Below are positions 54,277 through 63,623 of a stretch of 64,000 nucleotides of DNA, piece by piece. The notes under the pieces were generated by a model. It made no database searches. It worked only from the letters and a program-made list of their open reading frames with translations, and was not told where the DNA came from. Position numbers and translations under genes: made by a program. Positions within the stretch are counted from its first letter, which is position 1, and each line of letters starts with the position of its first letter. Source of the DNA: Bacteroides neonati (GTDB lineage: Bacteria > Bacteroidota > Bacteroidia > Bacteroidales > Bacteroidaceae); contig NZ_HG726020.1 in the NCBI RefSeq assembly GCF_000499785.1, positions 771,515 to 835,514 on the forward strand, read 5' to 3'.

Positions 54277-54813
54277 TTAATCTACTACAGTATAAATATC
54301 GGGATAGTTGCGGCCAAAGCCATCATAATCCAATCCGTAACCGACAATGAAATCGTTGGGAATTTCCATCGCTACGTACTTAATATCCAATTTTACTTTC
54401 AGCTTCTCGGGTTTAACCAGCAACGAGGCAATGTGAATGGTTTCGGGGCCGCGAGTACCCAAGGTCTCAAGCAAACGTTGCATGGTGAGTCCTGTGTCGA
54501 CGATATCTTCGATGATAACGATGGTGCGTCCCACAATCTCTTCATTGATGCCGATGACCTCCTTTATGGCTCCGGTCGATGAAATACCTTGGTAAGATGC
54601 CAACTTCACAAAGGATAATTCGCAAGGGATGGTAATGTGTTTCATCAAGTCGGAAGTGAACATAAACGAACCGTTCAATACACTGAGGAACAGTGGGTTT
54701 TTATCGGCCAAATCCCGATTGATTTCGTTCGCAACGCGAATCACTTGTGTGAGTATTTCTTGTTCTCTGATGGAAACAGAAAACTGTTTATCTTTTATCT
54801 GAATGGTATCCAT
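54277..54813 (-). CDS. hpt: Hypoxanthine phosphoribosyltransferase
   Basis: A 178-residue enzyme with the PRPP motif VIIEDIVDTGLTM and FMFTSDLMKHI; purine salvage from hypoxanthine or guanine to IMP or GMP. The start at 54813 is chosen because the alternative ATG at 54843 lies in the predicted -7 element (complement of 54841-54848). Probably heads the hpt-adk-obg-pgeF-B3/B4 unit. Confidence 0.94.
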   Translation of the reverse strand: MDTIQIKDKQFSVSIREQEILTQVIRVANEINRDLADKNPLFLSVLNGSFMFTSDLMKHITIPCELSFVKLASYQGISSTGAIKEVIGINEEIVGRTIVIIEDIVDTGLTMQRLLETLGTRGPETIHIASLLVKPEKLKVKLDIKYVAMEIPNDFIVGYGLDYDGFGRNYPDIYTVVD

Positions 54814-54840
54814 AACCGATGTTTTTAAAAAAGTTGGATG

Positions 54841-54848
54841 CAAAAATA
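54841..54848 (-). promoter_or_regulatory. Predicted hpt promoter element
   Basis: Minus-strand TATTTTTG (complement of CAAAAATA), 27 bp before the hpt ATG at 54813. Confidence 0.5.
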
Positions 54849-54977
54849 CGACTTTTATTCCACTCTTTCACCCCATCTGCTCTATTTTTCTGAAAACAGT
54901 TATTGATATTTGGCAAAAACCAACGACTATGTGTGGCAAATAAAGGGAGAATAAAGAGATATCTGAACCATTATTTG

Positions 54978-54985
54978 TAATTTTG
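54978..54985 (+). promoter_or_regulatory. Predicted nnr promoter element
   Basis: TAATTTTG, consensus -7 match, 27 bp before the ATG at 55013. Confidence 0.5.
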
Positions 54986-55012
54986 CAGAAAATTGAATAA
55001 TACAAAGTTGAC

Positions 55013-56524
55013 ATGAAGATATTTTCTGGTAACAGCATCAAAAAGTTAGATGCATATACGATCGAACACGAACCCATCAGCTCGTTCGACTTGATGGAGC
55101 GGGCAGCACAAGCACTCACAGAGGCTATTTGCGAAGGTTGGGAAAAGGAAACACCCATCACCGTCTTTGCCGGACCGGGCAATAACGGTGGAGACGCACT
55201 CGCTGTAGCTCGTATGATGGCGGAGCGGGAATACAACGTAGAGGTTTATCTGTTCAATCCCAAAGGCGACCTGTCTGCCGACTGCAAAGCCAATAAAGAG
55301 TTGTTGGAGATCATGGATGAGGTAGTGTTTCATGAAATCAGCACTCAGTTTGTTCCTCCTGCGCTAACTGTCGACCATTTGGTTATCGACGGTCTGTTCG
55401 GCTCGGGACTCAACAAACCGTTGAGCGGTGGTTTTGCAGCAGTAGTTAAGTTCATCAACGCATCGGCTGCCACGGTGGTATCTATCGATATCCCTTCGGG
55501 ACTGATGACCGAGGATAACACGTTTAACATAAAAGCACACATTATCAAAGCAGACGTCACGTTCAGCCTGCAATTTCCCAAACTGGCTTTTCTCTTTGCC
55601 GAGAATGCAGAGTATGTAGGCCAATGGCATTTGCTCGATATTCAACTCAACGAAGAAGGCATCGAAGAGATAGCTACCAGCTACGAAATGCTGGAAGGCG
55701 AAAAGGTGAAAACACTCATCCTTCCGCGCAAGAAGTTTGCCCACAAAGGAGACTTCGGTCATGCTTTACTGATAGCCGGTTCGCAAGGCATGGCAGGTGC
55801 ATCGGTATTGGCAGCCAAGGCTTGCCTTCGCTCCGGCGTAGGACTGCTGACTGTACATGCTCCTTTTGTAAACAATAACATTCTGCAAACAGCCGTACCC
55901 GAAGCTATCGTTGAGGTAGACAGACACGAATTCTATTTTACGCATGCCACCGAAACAGACAATTACATGGCTATCGGTATCGGCCCCGGCTTAGGCAAAG
56001 AAACAGAAACCGAAGCAGCTTTGCTGGAACAGCTCACCCGGTGCCAAGCTCCTTTGGTAGTCGATGCCGATGCACTGAACATACTCGCCAACCATCGTCA
56101 TGCATTGAATCATTTACCCAAAGGCTCGATCCTAACACCTCACCCCAAAGAGCTGGAGCGCCTCGTTGGCAAATGTCAGGATTCGTATGATCGCCTTCAG
56201 AAAGCCTGCGAGCTGGCACGTACAGCCAGAGTACACATTATATTAAAGGGAGCCTATTCGGCCATTATTACCCCGACAGGCAAATGTTTCTTCAACCCCA
56301 CCGGAAACCCGGGTATGGCCACAGGAGGTAGTGGAGATGTATTGACAGGTGTCTTATTAGCCTTGTTAGCGCAAGGATACAGTGATGAACATGCCGCATT
56401 GATCGGTACTTACGTGCATGGACTGGCAGGAGATTTTGCCAGAAAGAAACAAGGCATGATCGGCCTCACGGCAAGCGATATTATCGAATCTTTGCCCATG
56501 GCTTGGCGCTTGGTAAGCGAATAA
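55013..56524 (+). CDS. nnr: Bifunctional NAD(P)H-hydrate epimerase / dehydratase
   Basis: A 503-residue two-domain metabolite-repair enzyme. The N-terminal YjeF epimerase (about 1-215) has FAGPGNNGGDAL; the C-terminal ribokinase-like ADP-dependent dehydratase (about 220-503) has TPHPKELERLVG and GNPGMATGGSGDVLTG. It restores NAD(P)H damaged by hydration. Full length, with both active regions present. Confidence 0.96.
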   Translation: MKIFSGNSIKKLDAYTIEHEPISSFDLMERAAQALTEAICEGWEKETPITVFAGPGNNGGDALAVARMMAEREYNVEVYLFNPKGDLSADCKANKELLEIMDEVVFHEISTQFVPPALTVDHLVIDGLFGSGLNKPLSGGFAAVVKFINASAATVVSIDIPSGLMTEDNTFNIKAHIIKADVTFSLQFPKLAFLFAENAEYVGQWHLLDIQLNEEGIEEIATSYEMLEGEKVKTLILPRKKFAHKGDFGHALLIAGSQGMAGASVLAAKACLRSGVGLLTVHAPFVNNNILQTAVPEAIVEVDRHEFYFTHATETDNYMAIGIGPGLGKETETEAALLEQLTRCQAPLVVDADALNILANHRHALNHLPKGSILTPHPKELERLVGKCQDSYDRLQKACELARTARVHIILKGAYSAIITPTGKCFFNPTGNPGMATGGSGDVLTGVLLALLAQGYSDEHAALIGTYVHGLAGDFARKKQGMIGLTASDIIESLPMAWRLVSE

Positions 56525-56559
56525 AGGTTAAGAGGGTATGAACTCTCGAATAAGTTTAT

Positions 56560-56567
56560 TACTTTTG
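56560..56567 (+). promoter_or_regulatory. Predicted promoter element of the DUF4831 gene
   Basis: TACTTTTG, consensus -7 match, 31 bp before the ATG at 56599. Confidence 0.5.
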
Positions 56568-56598
56568 TTAGTCGAAACCACTTATTAAAGAACAGAAT

Positions 56599-57657
56599 AT
56601 GAAGAAATTAATGATATTAACAGGGTTACTGATGATTACATCGGTAGCTTCTGCGCAAACAGAGGTTCTAACCGGAGTCACTCGTGGTAAAGATTTCGGG
56701 GTGACGTATGCACTTCCAAAGACTCAGATTGAAGTGGAAGTAAAAGCCAATAAAGTAAACTATACACCGGGTGAGTTCAGTAAATATGCAGATCGCTATC
56801 TGCGACTGAATAATGTATCGGCCGACCCGGAAGAGTACTGGGAGTTGGTGAGCGTCAAAGCCAAATCGGTAGGTGTGCCCGATAGCGAGAATGTTTACTT
56901 CGTTAAAATGAAAGATAGAACCGTGGCACCGCTTATTGAATTGACGGAAGACGGGATTATTAAATCCATCAACATGCCGCTCGGTCCTAAAAAAGCAACC
57001 CCGGCACCTACCCCTATAGTGGCTAAAAAGAAAGTAAATGCACGCGACTTTCTCACAGAAGAGATCTTAATGGCAAACTCCTCGGCAAAGATGGCCGAAC
57101 TGATTGCCAAAGAAATTTATAACATCCGCGAAAGTAAAAATGCATTGGTACGCGGACAGGCGGAAAATATGCCCAAAGACGGCGAGCAACTAAAGCTAAT
57201 GCTCAATAGCCTCGACGAGCAAGAGACTGCCATGACGGAGATGTTCTCGGGCGTCAAAAACAAAGAAGAGAAAATATTCACGATCCGGATAGACCCTGCC
57301 AAAGAACTGACAGACGAAGTTGCTTTTCGTTTCTCAAAAAAGTTGGGCGTAGTTGCCAACAACGATCTGGCAGGTGTGCCGGTCTACATTAGTTTAAAAG
57401 ATGTAAAGACTCTGAACGTGCCGCAAGAAGATGGAAAGAAGAAAGTAGAAGGCATTGCTTACAATGTACCCGGCAAAGCATTGGTTACATTAACAGAAGG
57501 AAAAACAAAATTATTTGAAGACGAACTTCCGGTTACTCAGTTCGGAACAATAGAGTATTTAGCTCCGGCACTATTCAATAAAAAAGCAACAACCAAGGTT
57601 AGCTTCAATCCCGTTACCGGTGGATTAATCAAGGTAGACAGAGAAGAGGAGAATTAA
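56599..57657 (+). CDS. DUF4831-type exported protein
   Basis: A 352-residue protein with a signal peptide (cleavage near ASAQ, residue 20). LTGVTRGKDFGVTYALPKTQIEVEV at the mature N-terminus and AKEIYNIRESKNALVRGQAENMPKDG are consistent with the DUF4831 family of Bacteroidota, periplasmic proteins of unknown role. No catalytic motif. The family name is recalled and not confirmed by search. Confidence 0.8.
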   Translation: MKKLMILTGLLMITSVASAQTEVLTGVTRGKDFGVTYALPKTQIEVEVKANKVNYTPGEFSKYADRYLRLNNVSADPEEYWELVSVKAKSVGVPDSENVYFVKMKDRTVAPLIELTEDGIIKSINMPLGPKKATPAPTPIVAKKKVNARDFLTEEILMANSSAKMAELIAKEIYNIRESKNALVRGQAENMPKDGEQLKLMLNSLDEQETAMTEMFSGVKNKEEKIFTIRIDPAKELTDEVAFRFSKKLGVVANNDLAGVPVYISLKDVKTLNVPQEDGKKKVEGIAYNVPGKALVTLTEGKTKLFEDELPVTQFGTIEYLAPALFNKKATTKVSFNPVTGGLIKVDREEEN

Positions 57658-57687
57658 AAACACCCGATCACCGTTAGCTAAATCTAA

Positions 57688-58029
57688 TTAGCAACCCACC
57701 GCAAATTGGATAAAATGATCTTTCTGTAGCTGATACATATACGTAATAATACGAGACTCGTAGTTGACTTCTTCCGGGAAGTGGGCTACGAGTTTTTCTA
57801 TAATCTCCCGTACCGTACGTTTGCCATCGATCAGCTCCCAAATAGCTGTCCCATGCTTCTCGAGCTTTACATGGATATCGGCAGACATCCCTTTGGGCAA
57901 TAAAAAGCGACGCATCCATGCATACTTAAACCGAGGAAAGGCGATGACTATGCAATCGCCTTCCTTCTCGGTTGTAATATGTGCACTGCGGAAAGGTATA
58001 ACATCCAATAAATTGGTCTTTTCTTTCAT
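57688..58029 (-). CDS. PqqD-family protein
   Basis: A 113-residue protein; LEKHGTAIWELIDGKRTVREIIEKL is the PqqD/winged-helix peptide-binding core. PqqD normally chaperones a precursor peptide to a radical SAM maturase (RRE-type domain), but no such partner or precursor peptide is seen nearby. It lies 14 nt after the MFS transporter gene on the same strand. Role unclear. Confidence 0.85.
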   Translation of the reverse strand: MKEKTNLLDVIPFRSAHITTEKEGDCIVIAFPRFKYAWMRRFLLPKGMSADIHVKLEKHGTAIWELIDGKRTVREIIEKLVAHFPEEVNYESRIITYMYQLQKDHFIQFAVGC

Positions 58030-58043
58030 GACAGTTTGCTTAA

Positions 58044-59426
58044 TCAGTCTTTGATATTGGGTTGTTCAAGACCGTAGTGGTGTTTCTTATCTTCGGCTTT
58101 GAGCCAGATACCTAATAAAAAGGCCAGAATACCTAAGCTGGCAAACACCAACATAGACAGGGTATAATCGTAACGGCCATCGGTTACATCGGGATTGGCC
58201 CAAACCAATACCTTACCGATGATGTTGGGGAATGCAAACAAACCAATATTCTGAATCCAGAAGATAACAGAATAAGCTGAACCCAAATAACGCTCTTCGA
58301 CCAATTTCGGAACAGACGGCCACAAAGCAGCCGGTACCAGTGAAAAGGATACGCCCAATACAATAATGGCAGCATAGGCTACCACCAAACTAGCCGTATT
58401 ATTTCCCATCGGATAGATAGCAAACACCATGTGGCAAGCAAATACCAAAACAGAGCCCAGTATCAACATCGAAGCTCCCTTGCCCCTCTTATCGAGGAAC
58501 CAACCCAGCAACGGTGTAAGCACCATTGCACCAATAGGGAACCAAGAGAACAGAGCCGAAGCATCGCTGGTAGGCATTCCTAAACGGTTTTCGAGCATGC
58601 TGGTTGCAAACTTCTGAAAGGGGAATATAGCCGAATAATACAATACGCACAAGAATGCCACAATTAAAAATGGCTTGCTGGTGAATAAGATACCCAAATC
58701 GCTGATTTTAAAGGGTTCTTCTTCCTCTTGATTGGCTTCGCCACCCAGTTGCTTATCGAGTTTTTTATCCATTAAAGAGTAAACAATAAAAGACAATAAA
58801 CCGATGCATAGCAAACCTGCACAAATAGCTACAGGGCGTACAATATCCTCGGAGCCCAATGAAGCGAAGTAAGGCGATAAACGAAACACAGCAAAGACTC
58901 CCAAACGCGCAATAGCCATCTCGAGCCCCATAGCCAAAGCCATCTCTTTGCCACGAAACCATTTAACGATCGATTTAGATACGGTGATACCTGCCATTTC
59001 GACGCCACAACCAAAAATAGCAAAACCAATAGATGCCAACTTAGCAGTAGGAGGAAACGATACCCAGAAAGAGTCCAGAAAGTCGTAAATGATATTGCCC
59101 GGACCAAAGAAAGAGCTGATGGCATAGAGCTTAATACCACCACCTATCACCATAATCGCTCCCGAAAGAATTCCGGTAAAACGAACTCCCAGCTTATCCA
59201 GAATAATACCTGCAAAGATTAAGAAAAAGGCAAATACATTCAGGAAGTACTCAGAGCTGGCAAATGTACCATAGGTATCAGCCGTCCAGCCGCGCTGTGT
59301 TTCGAGCATGGTTTGAAGAGGGGATAGCACGTCTACAAACATATACGCAAAAAACATCATCGATGCAATCAGAATCAGCGCAGTCCATCTCAAAAAGGCT
59401 GACTCTCTCATAGTTTTGTTTATCAT
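58044..59426 (-). CDS. Major facilitator superfamily transporter
   Basis: A 460-residue transporter with 12 predicted membrane helices and a long central cytoplasmic loop (acidic EEEEPF at about 236-241). RGKEMALAMGLEMAIARLG and LDKRGKGASML fit the MFS loop motifs, and the overall pattern resembles the MFSD1/oxalate-formate exchange type. Substrate unknown. Co-transcribed with the PqqD-like gene. Confidence 0.87.
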   Translation of the reverse strand: MINKTMRESAFLRWTALILIASMMFFAYMFVDVLSPLQTMLETQRGWTADTYGTFASSEYFLNVFAFFLIFAGIILDKLGVRFTGILSGAIMVIGGGIKLYAISSFFGPGNIIYDFLDSFWVSFPPTAKLASIGFAIFGCGVEMAGITVSKSIVKWFRGKEMALAMGLEMAIARLGVFAVFRLSPYFASLGSEDIVRPVAICAGLLCIGLLSFIVYSLMDKKLDKQLGGEANQEEEEPFKISDLGILFTSKPFLIVAFLCVLYYSAIFPFQKFATSMLENRLGMPTSDASALFSWFPIGAMVLTPLLGWFLDKRGKGASMLILGSVLVFACHMVFAIYPMGNNTASLVVAYAAIIVLGVSFSLVPAALWPSVPKLVEERYLGSAYSVIFWIQNIGLFAFPNIIGKVLVWANPDVTDGRYDYTLSMLVFASLGILAFLLGIWLKAEDKKHHYGLEQPNIKD

Positions 59427-59460
59427 ATAAAATATAGTTATAAAAGTTCGTGTTAAACAA

Positions 59461-59501
59461 CTATGGCTGCAAACCTTTGTTACAAAGAGTTGCAGCCATA
59501 G
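59461..59501 (-). terminator. Terminator after secG
   Basis: Perfect 12-bp stem CTATGGCTGCAA/TTGCAGCCATAG with a 17-nt loop. On the minus strand it follows secG, with a short T-rich tail. Confidence 0.72.
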
Positions 59502-59535
59502 CCTTTATACTATTCCAGTAAATAGAAGTAGCATA

Positions 59536-59892
59536 TTAATTCGCAGCAGAATCAGTTGCAGCAGGAGCTGTTTCAGCAGCCGGTGCAGCTGTACCCGAAG
59601 GCATGTTGTAGGGGTTAGTTGCTTCTTCTTGTTGAGCTTGCTCCATAATGACATCTTGTGTTTTAGAAGCAGTAGGAACCACATAAGCGGCAGCAATGCT
59701 CATCACGACCATAAATATAGCCAGTCCCCAAGTTGTCTTTTCTAAGAAGTCAGTAGTTTTGCGCACACCCATAATTGCATTCGATGATGAAAATCCCGAT
59801 GAAAGACCTCCTCCTTTAGAGTTCTGAATCAATACGATGAAACACATCAATATGGCTGCAATAACCATTAAGACAATTAATAATACGTACAT
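59536..59892 (-). CDS. secG: Preprotein translocase subunit SecG
   Basis: A 118-residue protein with two membrane helices (about 2-22 and 54-74), joined by the conserved IVLIQNSKGGGLSSGF segment, followed by a C-terminal Ala/Pro/Thr-rich tail typical of Bacteroidota SecG. Last gene of the operon with the sigma54 activator, lptE and the TPR protein. Confidence 0.95.
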   Translation of the reverse strand: MYVLLIVLMVIAAILMCFIVLIQNSKGGGLSSGFSSSNAIMGVRKTTDFLEKTTWGLAIFMVVMSIAAAYVVPTASKTQDVIMEQAQQEEATNPYNMPSGTAAPAAETAPAATDSAAN

Positions 59893-59896
59893 TTTA

Positions 59897-60691
59897 TTAT
59901 TTTGATTTAGCGTTAATAATCAATTTCTCCAAAAATCTTATTTGGTCTGCAAAGTAACCATTTTTTTTTGGATATTTCAAACTTAATTTTTTAATAATTT
60001 CAAGAGCTTTGGAATATCGTTGCTGTTTGACGTATATTTTAGCTAAAGTTTCTGTAAAACAGCTATCATCTTCATCTTCTTCTAGATGGACAACATCCGA
60101 TGATGACTCTTCGACAGTTGCTTCATGGATGGTTACAGATGGCAGTTCCTCCGTTTCGACCGATTTCATTCGCATAGAAACCAATTCATTGTCGCTTTTT
60201 TCTATGAAGCCGTCGATCAGTTCCTGTCCGCGTAGTTTCGGAGAGGGTGTCGTTTCGTCCGACTCATCTACTTCATCACTCTGTAAAAGATATGACGTGT
60301 AATCGGTCGTATAATCCAGACTGATTTGTTGTGATAGTTCTTCGGGAACAGTGGCCAGAAAAGCGTCAATCAAAGAAAGTGTCCGATCAAAGCCCGGCTC
60401 CTCCTCTTTCTCTTCTATAAAAGCAGGTTTCGCACCGTGCGGCACTTGCAATGAATGCTTATCTCCTTCGATAAGATAGAACAGAGCTCTACGGTCGGCT
60501 ACGTACAGTGTAGTTTTTCGTAGTTCGGATCCGAAGGTAATGTCGTGAAGCAAAAAGAGATTTTTCAGATAAAGCAGACGAGCCGATTGAAAATAGGGAT
60601 AACGGGTAACGCATGTACGTAGTTCGTACAAAGTTTCCTTATTGAGCGTCTCAGGGTGCTGAATCCATTGTTGAAGGTTAGCAGAAGTCAT
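59897..60691 (-). CDS. TPR-containing protein, conserved in Bacteroidota
   Basis: A 264-residue soluble protein. An N-terminal helical domain (LRTCVTRYPYFQSARLLYLKNL), an acidic low-complexity middle (about 135-212), and a C-terminal TPR-like unit (ETLAKIYVKQQRYSKALEIIKKLSLKYP). No signal peptide, so cytoplasmic. The ATG overlaps the lptE stop by 4 nt; secG follows 4 nt later. A role in envelope biogenesis is inferred from this position. Confidence 0.83.
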   Translation of the reverse strand: MTSANLQQWIQHPETLNKETLYELRTCVTRYPYFQSARLLYLKNLFLLHDITFGSELRKTTLYVADRRALFYLIEGDKHSLQVPHGAKPAFIEEKEEEPGFDRTLSLIDAFLATVPEELSQQISLDYTTDYTSYLLQSDEVDESDETTPSPKLRGQELIDGFIEKSDNELVSMRMKSVETEELPSVTIHEATVEESSSDVVHLEEDEDDSCFTETLAKIYVKQQRYSKALEIIKKLSLKYPKKNGYFADQIRFLEKLIINAKSK

Positions 60692-61212
60692 TCCCAGTTT
60701 GCCACAGTTGCGTTAAAAATTTGATCGGCAATCTCTTTAGACATTTCGGCGATATAAGTGTCCTGCACAGCAGATAGTAGCTGCGTAGAGGGGTAAACAC
60801 GAAAAGCAGAGAACTGTTGTTCAAAGTCTTCTTCATGGTTGGTATTGTTTACAAAACGCACGTTAACTGTTAGGGTTAACTTCGTTTCGGAAGCATATCC
60901 ATCTCCCTGTACCGATTGGTTATATTGGCTGTATCCGGTTATTTCTCCGTCTATTTCCAAATCGGCATTACCTTTAACAAGTTGCAAGCGGGTTTGCCGC
61001 ACAAAGATATCTTTCAAATCTTCATTAAACCGAGTAGCCAGGGGGGCATATACATATTCCGATTTAATAGGGAAGTTCTCGATCGAAATGGTTTTCACCT
61101 TATCATAATTAATCGATGCCCCATTAAACTTATAAGAAACAGTACAGGCAATGATCACTACCGGCAAAACTGCCAATAGGCCTACACGTATTATTTTTTT
61201 AATCCAATCCAT
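60688..61212 (-). CDS. lptE: LptE-like outer-membrane LPS assembly lipoprotein
   Basis: A 174-residue protein with lipobox IIAC (Cys23) and the LptE fold hallmarks YKFNGASI, TISIENFPI, ATRFNEDLKDIFVRQTRLQLV. LptE plugs LptD and helps deliver LPS to the outer leaflet. Overlaps the sigma54 activator by 14 nt and the TPR gene by 4 nt. Confidence 0.92.
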   Translation of the reverse strand: MDWIKKIIRVGLLAVLPVVIIACTVSYKFNGASINYDKVKTISIENFPIKSEYVYAPLATRFNEDLKDIFVRQTRLQLVKGNADLEIDGEITGYSQYNQSVQGDGYASETKLTLTVNVRFVNNTNHEEDFEQQFSAFRVYPSTQLLSAVQDTYIAEMSKEIADQIFNATVANWE

Positions 61213-62443
61213 ATTCTTTTATTTTTCTGTATAGGGTACGTTCCGATATATTCAGATCTTTAGCCGCACTCTTTCGCTTCCCGTGATGCTTCTCAAGTGC
61301 TTTACGTATCATCTCTTTTTCGAGATCATCGAGCGATAGTGACTCTTCCACATACTCCTCAGTATCCTGTATATCGTCGTCGACCGGAGAAGGTGCTTTC
61401 ACCGCATGAATAATAGTAGGCACAACCGATGAGGTAGATGCCGGTCCAACCACCGGTGTCACATTACCATAATAATTGGCAGGAGGCGAAGCAGGTACTC
61501 CCTTTTTTTCGGCCATTAAGTTGTGAACCATCTTCTTCAGTTCAGCTACTTCCTGACGCATATCAAAAAGCACCGAATAGAGTATTTCGCGTTCACTCTC
61601 AAAGCTCTTCCGTTCCTTGGAGCCAAACATCAAAGCAGGCAAACGCTGCGTGTTCTGCTCGGGGATATAGGTTTGAAGAATGGCTGCATTAATCTCTCTG
61701 TTGGTCTCAATGATCGATATTTGCTCTGTGATATTTTTAAGTTGGCGCACATTGCCCGGCCAGGAATAAGCCAGTAATACTCGCTTCGCATCTTCGGTCA
61801 GTTGAATAGAAGGCATACGGTACTTCTCGGCAAAGTCCGATGCAAATTTTCTGAACAGCAGCAAAACATCCTCGCCACGCTCACGCAAAGCCGGTATCTG
61901 TATGGGTACTGTATTGAGACGGTAATACAAATCCTCGCGGAAACGTCCTTCGGCGATAGCCTGCATCAGATTAACGTTCGTAGCAGCCACAATACGTACA
62001 TCTGTTTTCTGCACCTTCGATGAGCCTACTTTGATAAACTCTCCGCTTTCAAGCACACGCAACAGACGCGCTTGTGTGGGCAAAGGCAACTCTCCTACCT
62101 CATCTAAAAAGATAGTTCCTTTATCGGCCTCTCCAAAGTAACCTTTACGTTCGCCTATGGCTCCGGTAAATGCACCCTTTTCATGACCGAATAGTTCCGA
62201 GTCAATCGTTCCTTCCGGAATAGCTCCGCAGTTCACAGCAATGTACTGTCCATGCTTGCGGCGACTATATTGATGGATAATCTGGGGAAAACTCTCTTTT
62301 CCAACTCCACTCTCTCCGGTTATTAGCACAGACAAGTCGGTAGGTGCCACCTGAATAGCTACATCAATGGCACGAGATAAGGTTTCGGTATTACCGATAA
62401 TACCGAACCTTAGTTTTACTTGTTGAATTTCCGCTTTTGTCAT
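61199..62443 (-). CDS. Sigma54-dependent transcriptional activator without receiver domain
   Basis: A 414-residue NtrC-type activator: AAA+ domain with GESGVGKE (Walker A), GAFTGA sigma54-contact loop and LDEVGELPL (Walker B), a linker of about 100 residues (Pro/Ser/Val-rich), and a Fis-type HTH at the C-terminus (SAAKDLNISERTLYRKIKEYG). There is no N-terminal sensory domain, so activity must be controlled by a partner or by expression. It starts an operon with lptE, TPR and secG; the minus-strand TAATTTTG (complement of 62463-62470) is 20 bp upstream. Confidence 0.94.
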   Translation of the reverse strand: MTKAEIQQVKLRFGIIGNTETLSRAIDVAIQVAPTDLSVLITGESGVGKESFPQIIHQYSRRKHGQYIAVNCGAIPEGTIDSELFGHEKGAFTGAIGERKGYFGEADKGTIFLDEVGELPLPTQARLLRVLESGEFIKVGSSKVQKTDVRIVAATNVNLMQAIAEGRFREDLYYRLNTVPIQIPALRERGEDVLLLFRKFASDFAEKYRMPSIQLTEDAKRVLLAYSWPGNVRQLKNITEQISIIETNREINAAILQTYIPEQNTQRLPALMFGSKERKSFESEREILYSVLFDMRQEVAELKKMVHNLMAEKKGVPASPPANYYGNVTPVVGPASTSSVVPTIIHAVKAPSPVDDDIQDTEEYVEESLSLDDLEKEMIRKALEKHHGKRKSAAKDLNISERTLYRKIKEYGLD

Positions 62444-62462
62444 GATCGTACTAAATCTATGA

Positions 62463-62470
62463 CAAAATTA
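62463..62470 (-). promoter_or_regulatory. Predicted promoter element of the sigma54 activator operon
   Basis: Minus-strand TAATTTTG (complement of CAAAATTA), 20 bp before the ATG at 62443. Confidence 0.5.
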
Positions 62471-62519
62471 CAAAAAGCTTTCAATAGCACAAGCTAAATG
62501 AGAAGAATTTTCCCAGACA

Positions 62520-63614
62520 TTATGCGTCCTCAACCGTATCTAGCTTAAGTTTATCGCTATCGTCACGCTTTTCGTAGTACTGTTTTCTCAACGGGTTGGC
62601 ATGAGCCGCCTTTTCGAAAAGACGATTACGATAAACATCGATTGCCACATAAACAGCCTGACGGAAAGAGTCCTCACAGGCTGCTCCTGTTCCCGCAATA
62701 TCATAGGCTGTTCCATGAGCCGGAGAGGTACGTATAACCGGAAGACCGGCTGTATAATTCACACCTTCATCCATTGCCAATGCTTTAAAAGGTGCCAAGC
62801 CCTGATCATGATACATAGCCAACACACCATCAAAGTGCATATAGTTGCCTGCTCCCATGAAACCATCGGCGGGATACGGTCCGTAGCACAATACTCCCTG
62901 TGCCGTCATCTCTTCGATAGCCGGTACAATGATTGTCTGTTCCTCTTTACCCAACAGTCCTTCGTCTCCCGCATGAGGATTCAATGCCAGTACAGCAATA
63001 CGAGGAGCACCAATTCCAAAATCAAACTTCAACGAACGGTTGAAAATCGCCAATTTTTCTTTGATAAGTTCCTTGGTTATGGAAGAAGCAATTTCGCTTA
63101 CAGGAATATGCCCGGTTACCAAAGCCACTCTAAAATCATCTTTCATCAGAATCATGAGCGATTTGGAACCATTGCCCAGTTTTTCTTCAATATATTCCGT
63201 ATGACCCGGAAATGAAAATCCTTCGGACTGGATGGTGTGTTTATTGATCGGTGCCGTAACAATCACGTCGATCAGCCCCGCTTTGTACTCTTCAATGGCT
63301 CTTTCCAAAGCACCTAGAGCAGCTTTTCCTGCCTCCGGATCGGCTTTGGCAAACTCCACTTTCACCTCATCGTCGGTACAATTAACCACACTCAGCTTAT
63401 CGTCACCTGCCTCCGAGGCAGAGTTCACAATACTAAAGTTAGTGGGTAAATCGAGTGATTTACGGTGATAAGCTGCCACCTTTGGCGAACCATAGATAAT
63501 GGGGGTGCACAGTTCGAACATCACAGGATCCGAAAAGGTTTTCAATATAACCTCATACCCAACCCCATTGATATCTCCCTGAGTGATACCAATCCTTATT
63601 TTGCTATTTTCCAT
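62520..63614 (-). CDS. pdxA: 4-hydroxythreonine-4-phosphate dehydrogenase
   Basis: A 364-residue PdxA: GITQGDINGVGYEVIL at the N-terminus, FPGHTEYIEE (metal His), ALNPHAGDEGLLG and AMYHDQGL (metal His) near the C-terminus, and PVIRTSPAHGTAYDIAG as NAD-binding/active-site loop. NAD-dependent step of pyridoxal phosphate synthesis (DXP-dependent route). It follows the DUF4837-like gene by 9 nt on the same strand. Confidence 0.96.
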   Translation of the reverse strand: MENSKIRIGITQGDINGVGYEVILKTFSDPVMFELCTPIIYGSPKVAAYHRKSLDLPTNFSIVNSASEAGDDKLSVVNCTDDEVKVEFAKADPEAGKAALGALERAIEEYKAGLIDVIVTAPINKHTIQSEGFSFPGHTEYIEEKLGNGSKSLMILMKDDFRVALVTGHIPVSEIASSITKELIKEKLAIFNRSLKFDFGIGAPRIAVLALNPHAGDEGLLGKEEQTIIVPAIEEMTAQGVLCYGPYPADGFMGAGNYMHFDGVLAMYHDQGLAPFKALAMDEGVNYTAGLPVIRTSPAHGTAYDIAGTGAACEDSFRQAVYVAIDVYRNRLFEKAAHANPLRKQYYEKRDDSDKLKLDTVEDA

Positions 63615-63623
63615 ATTGGTTAT

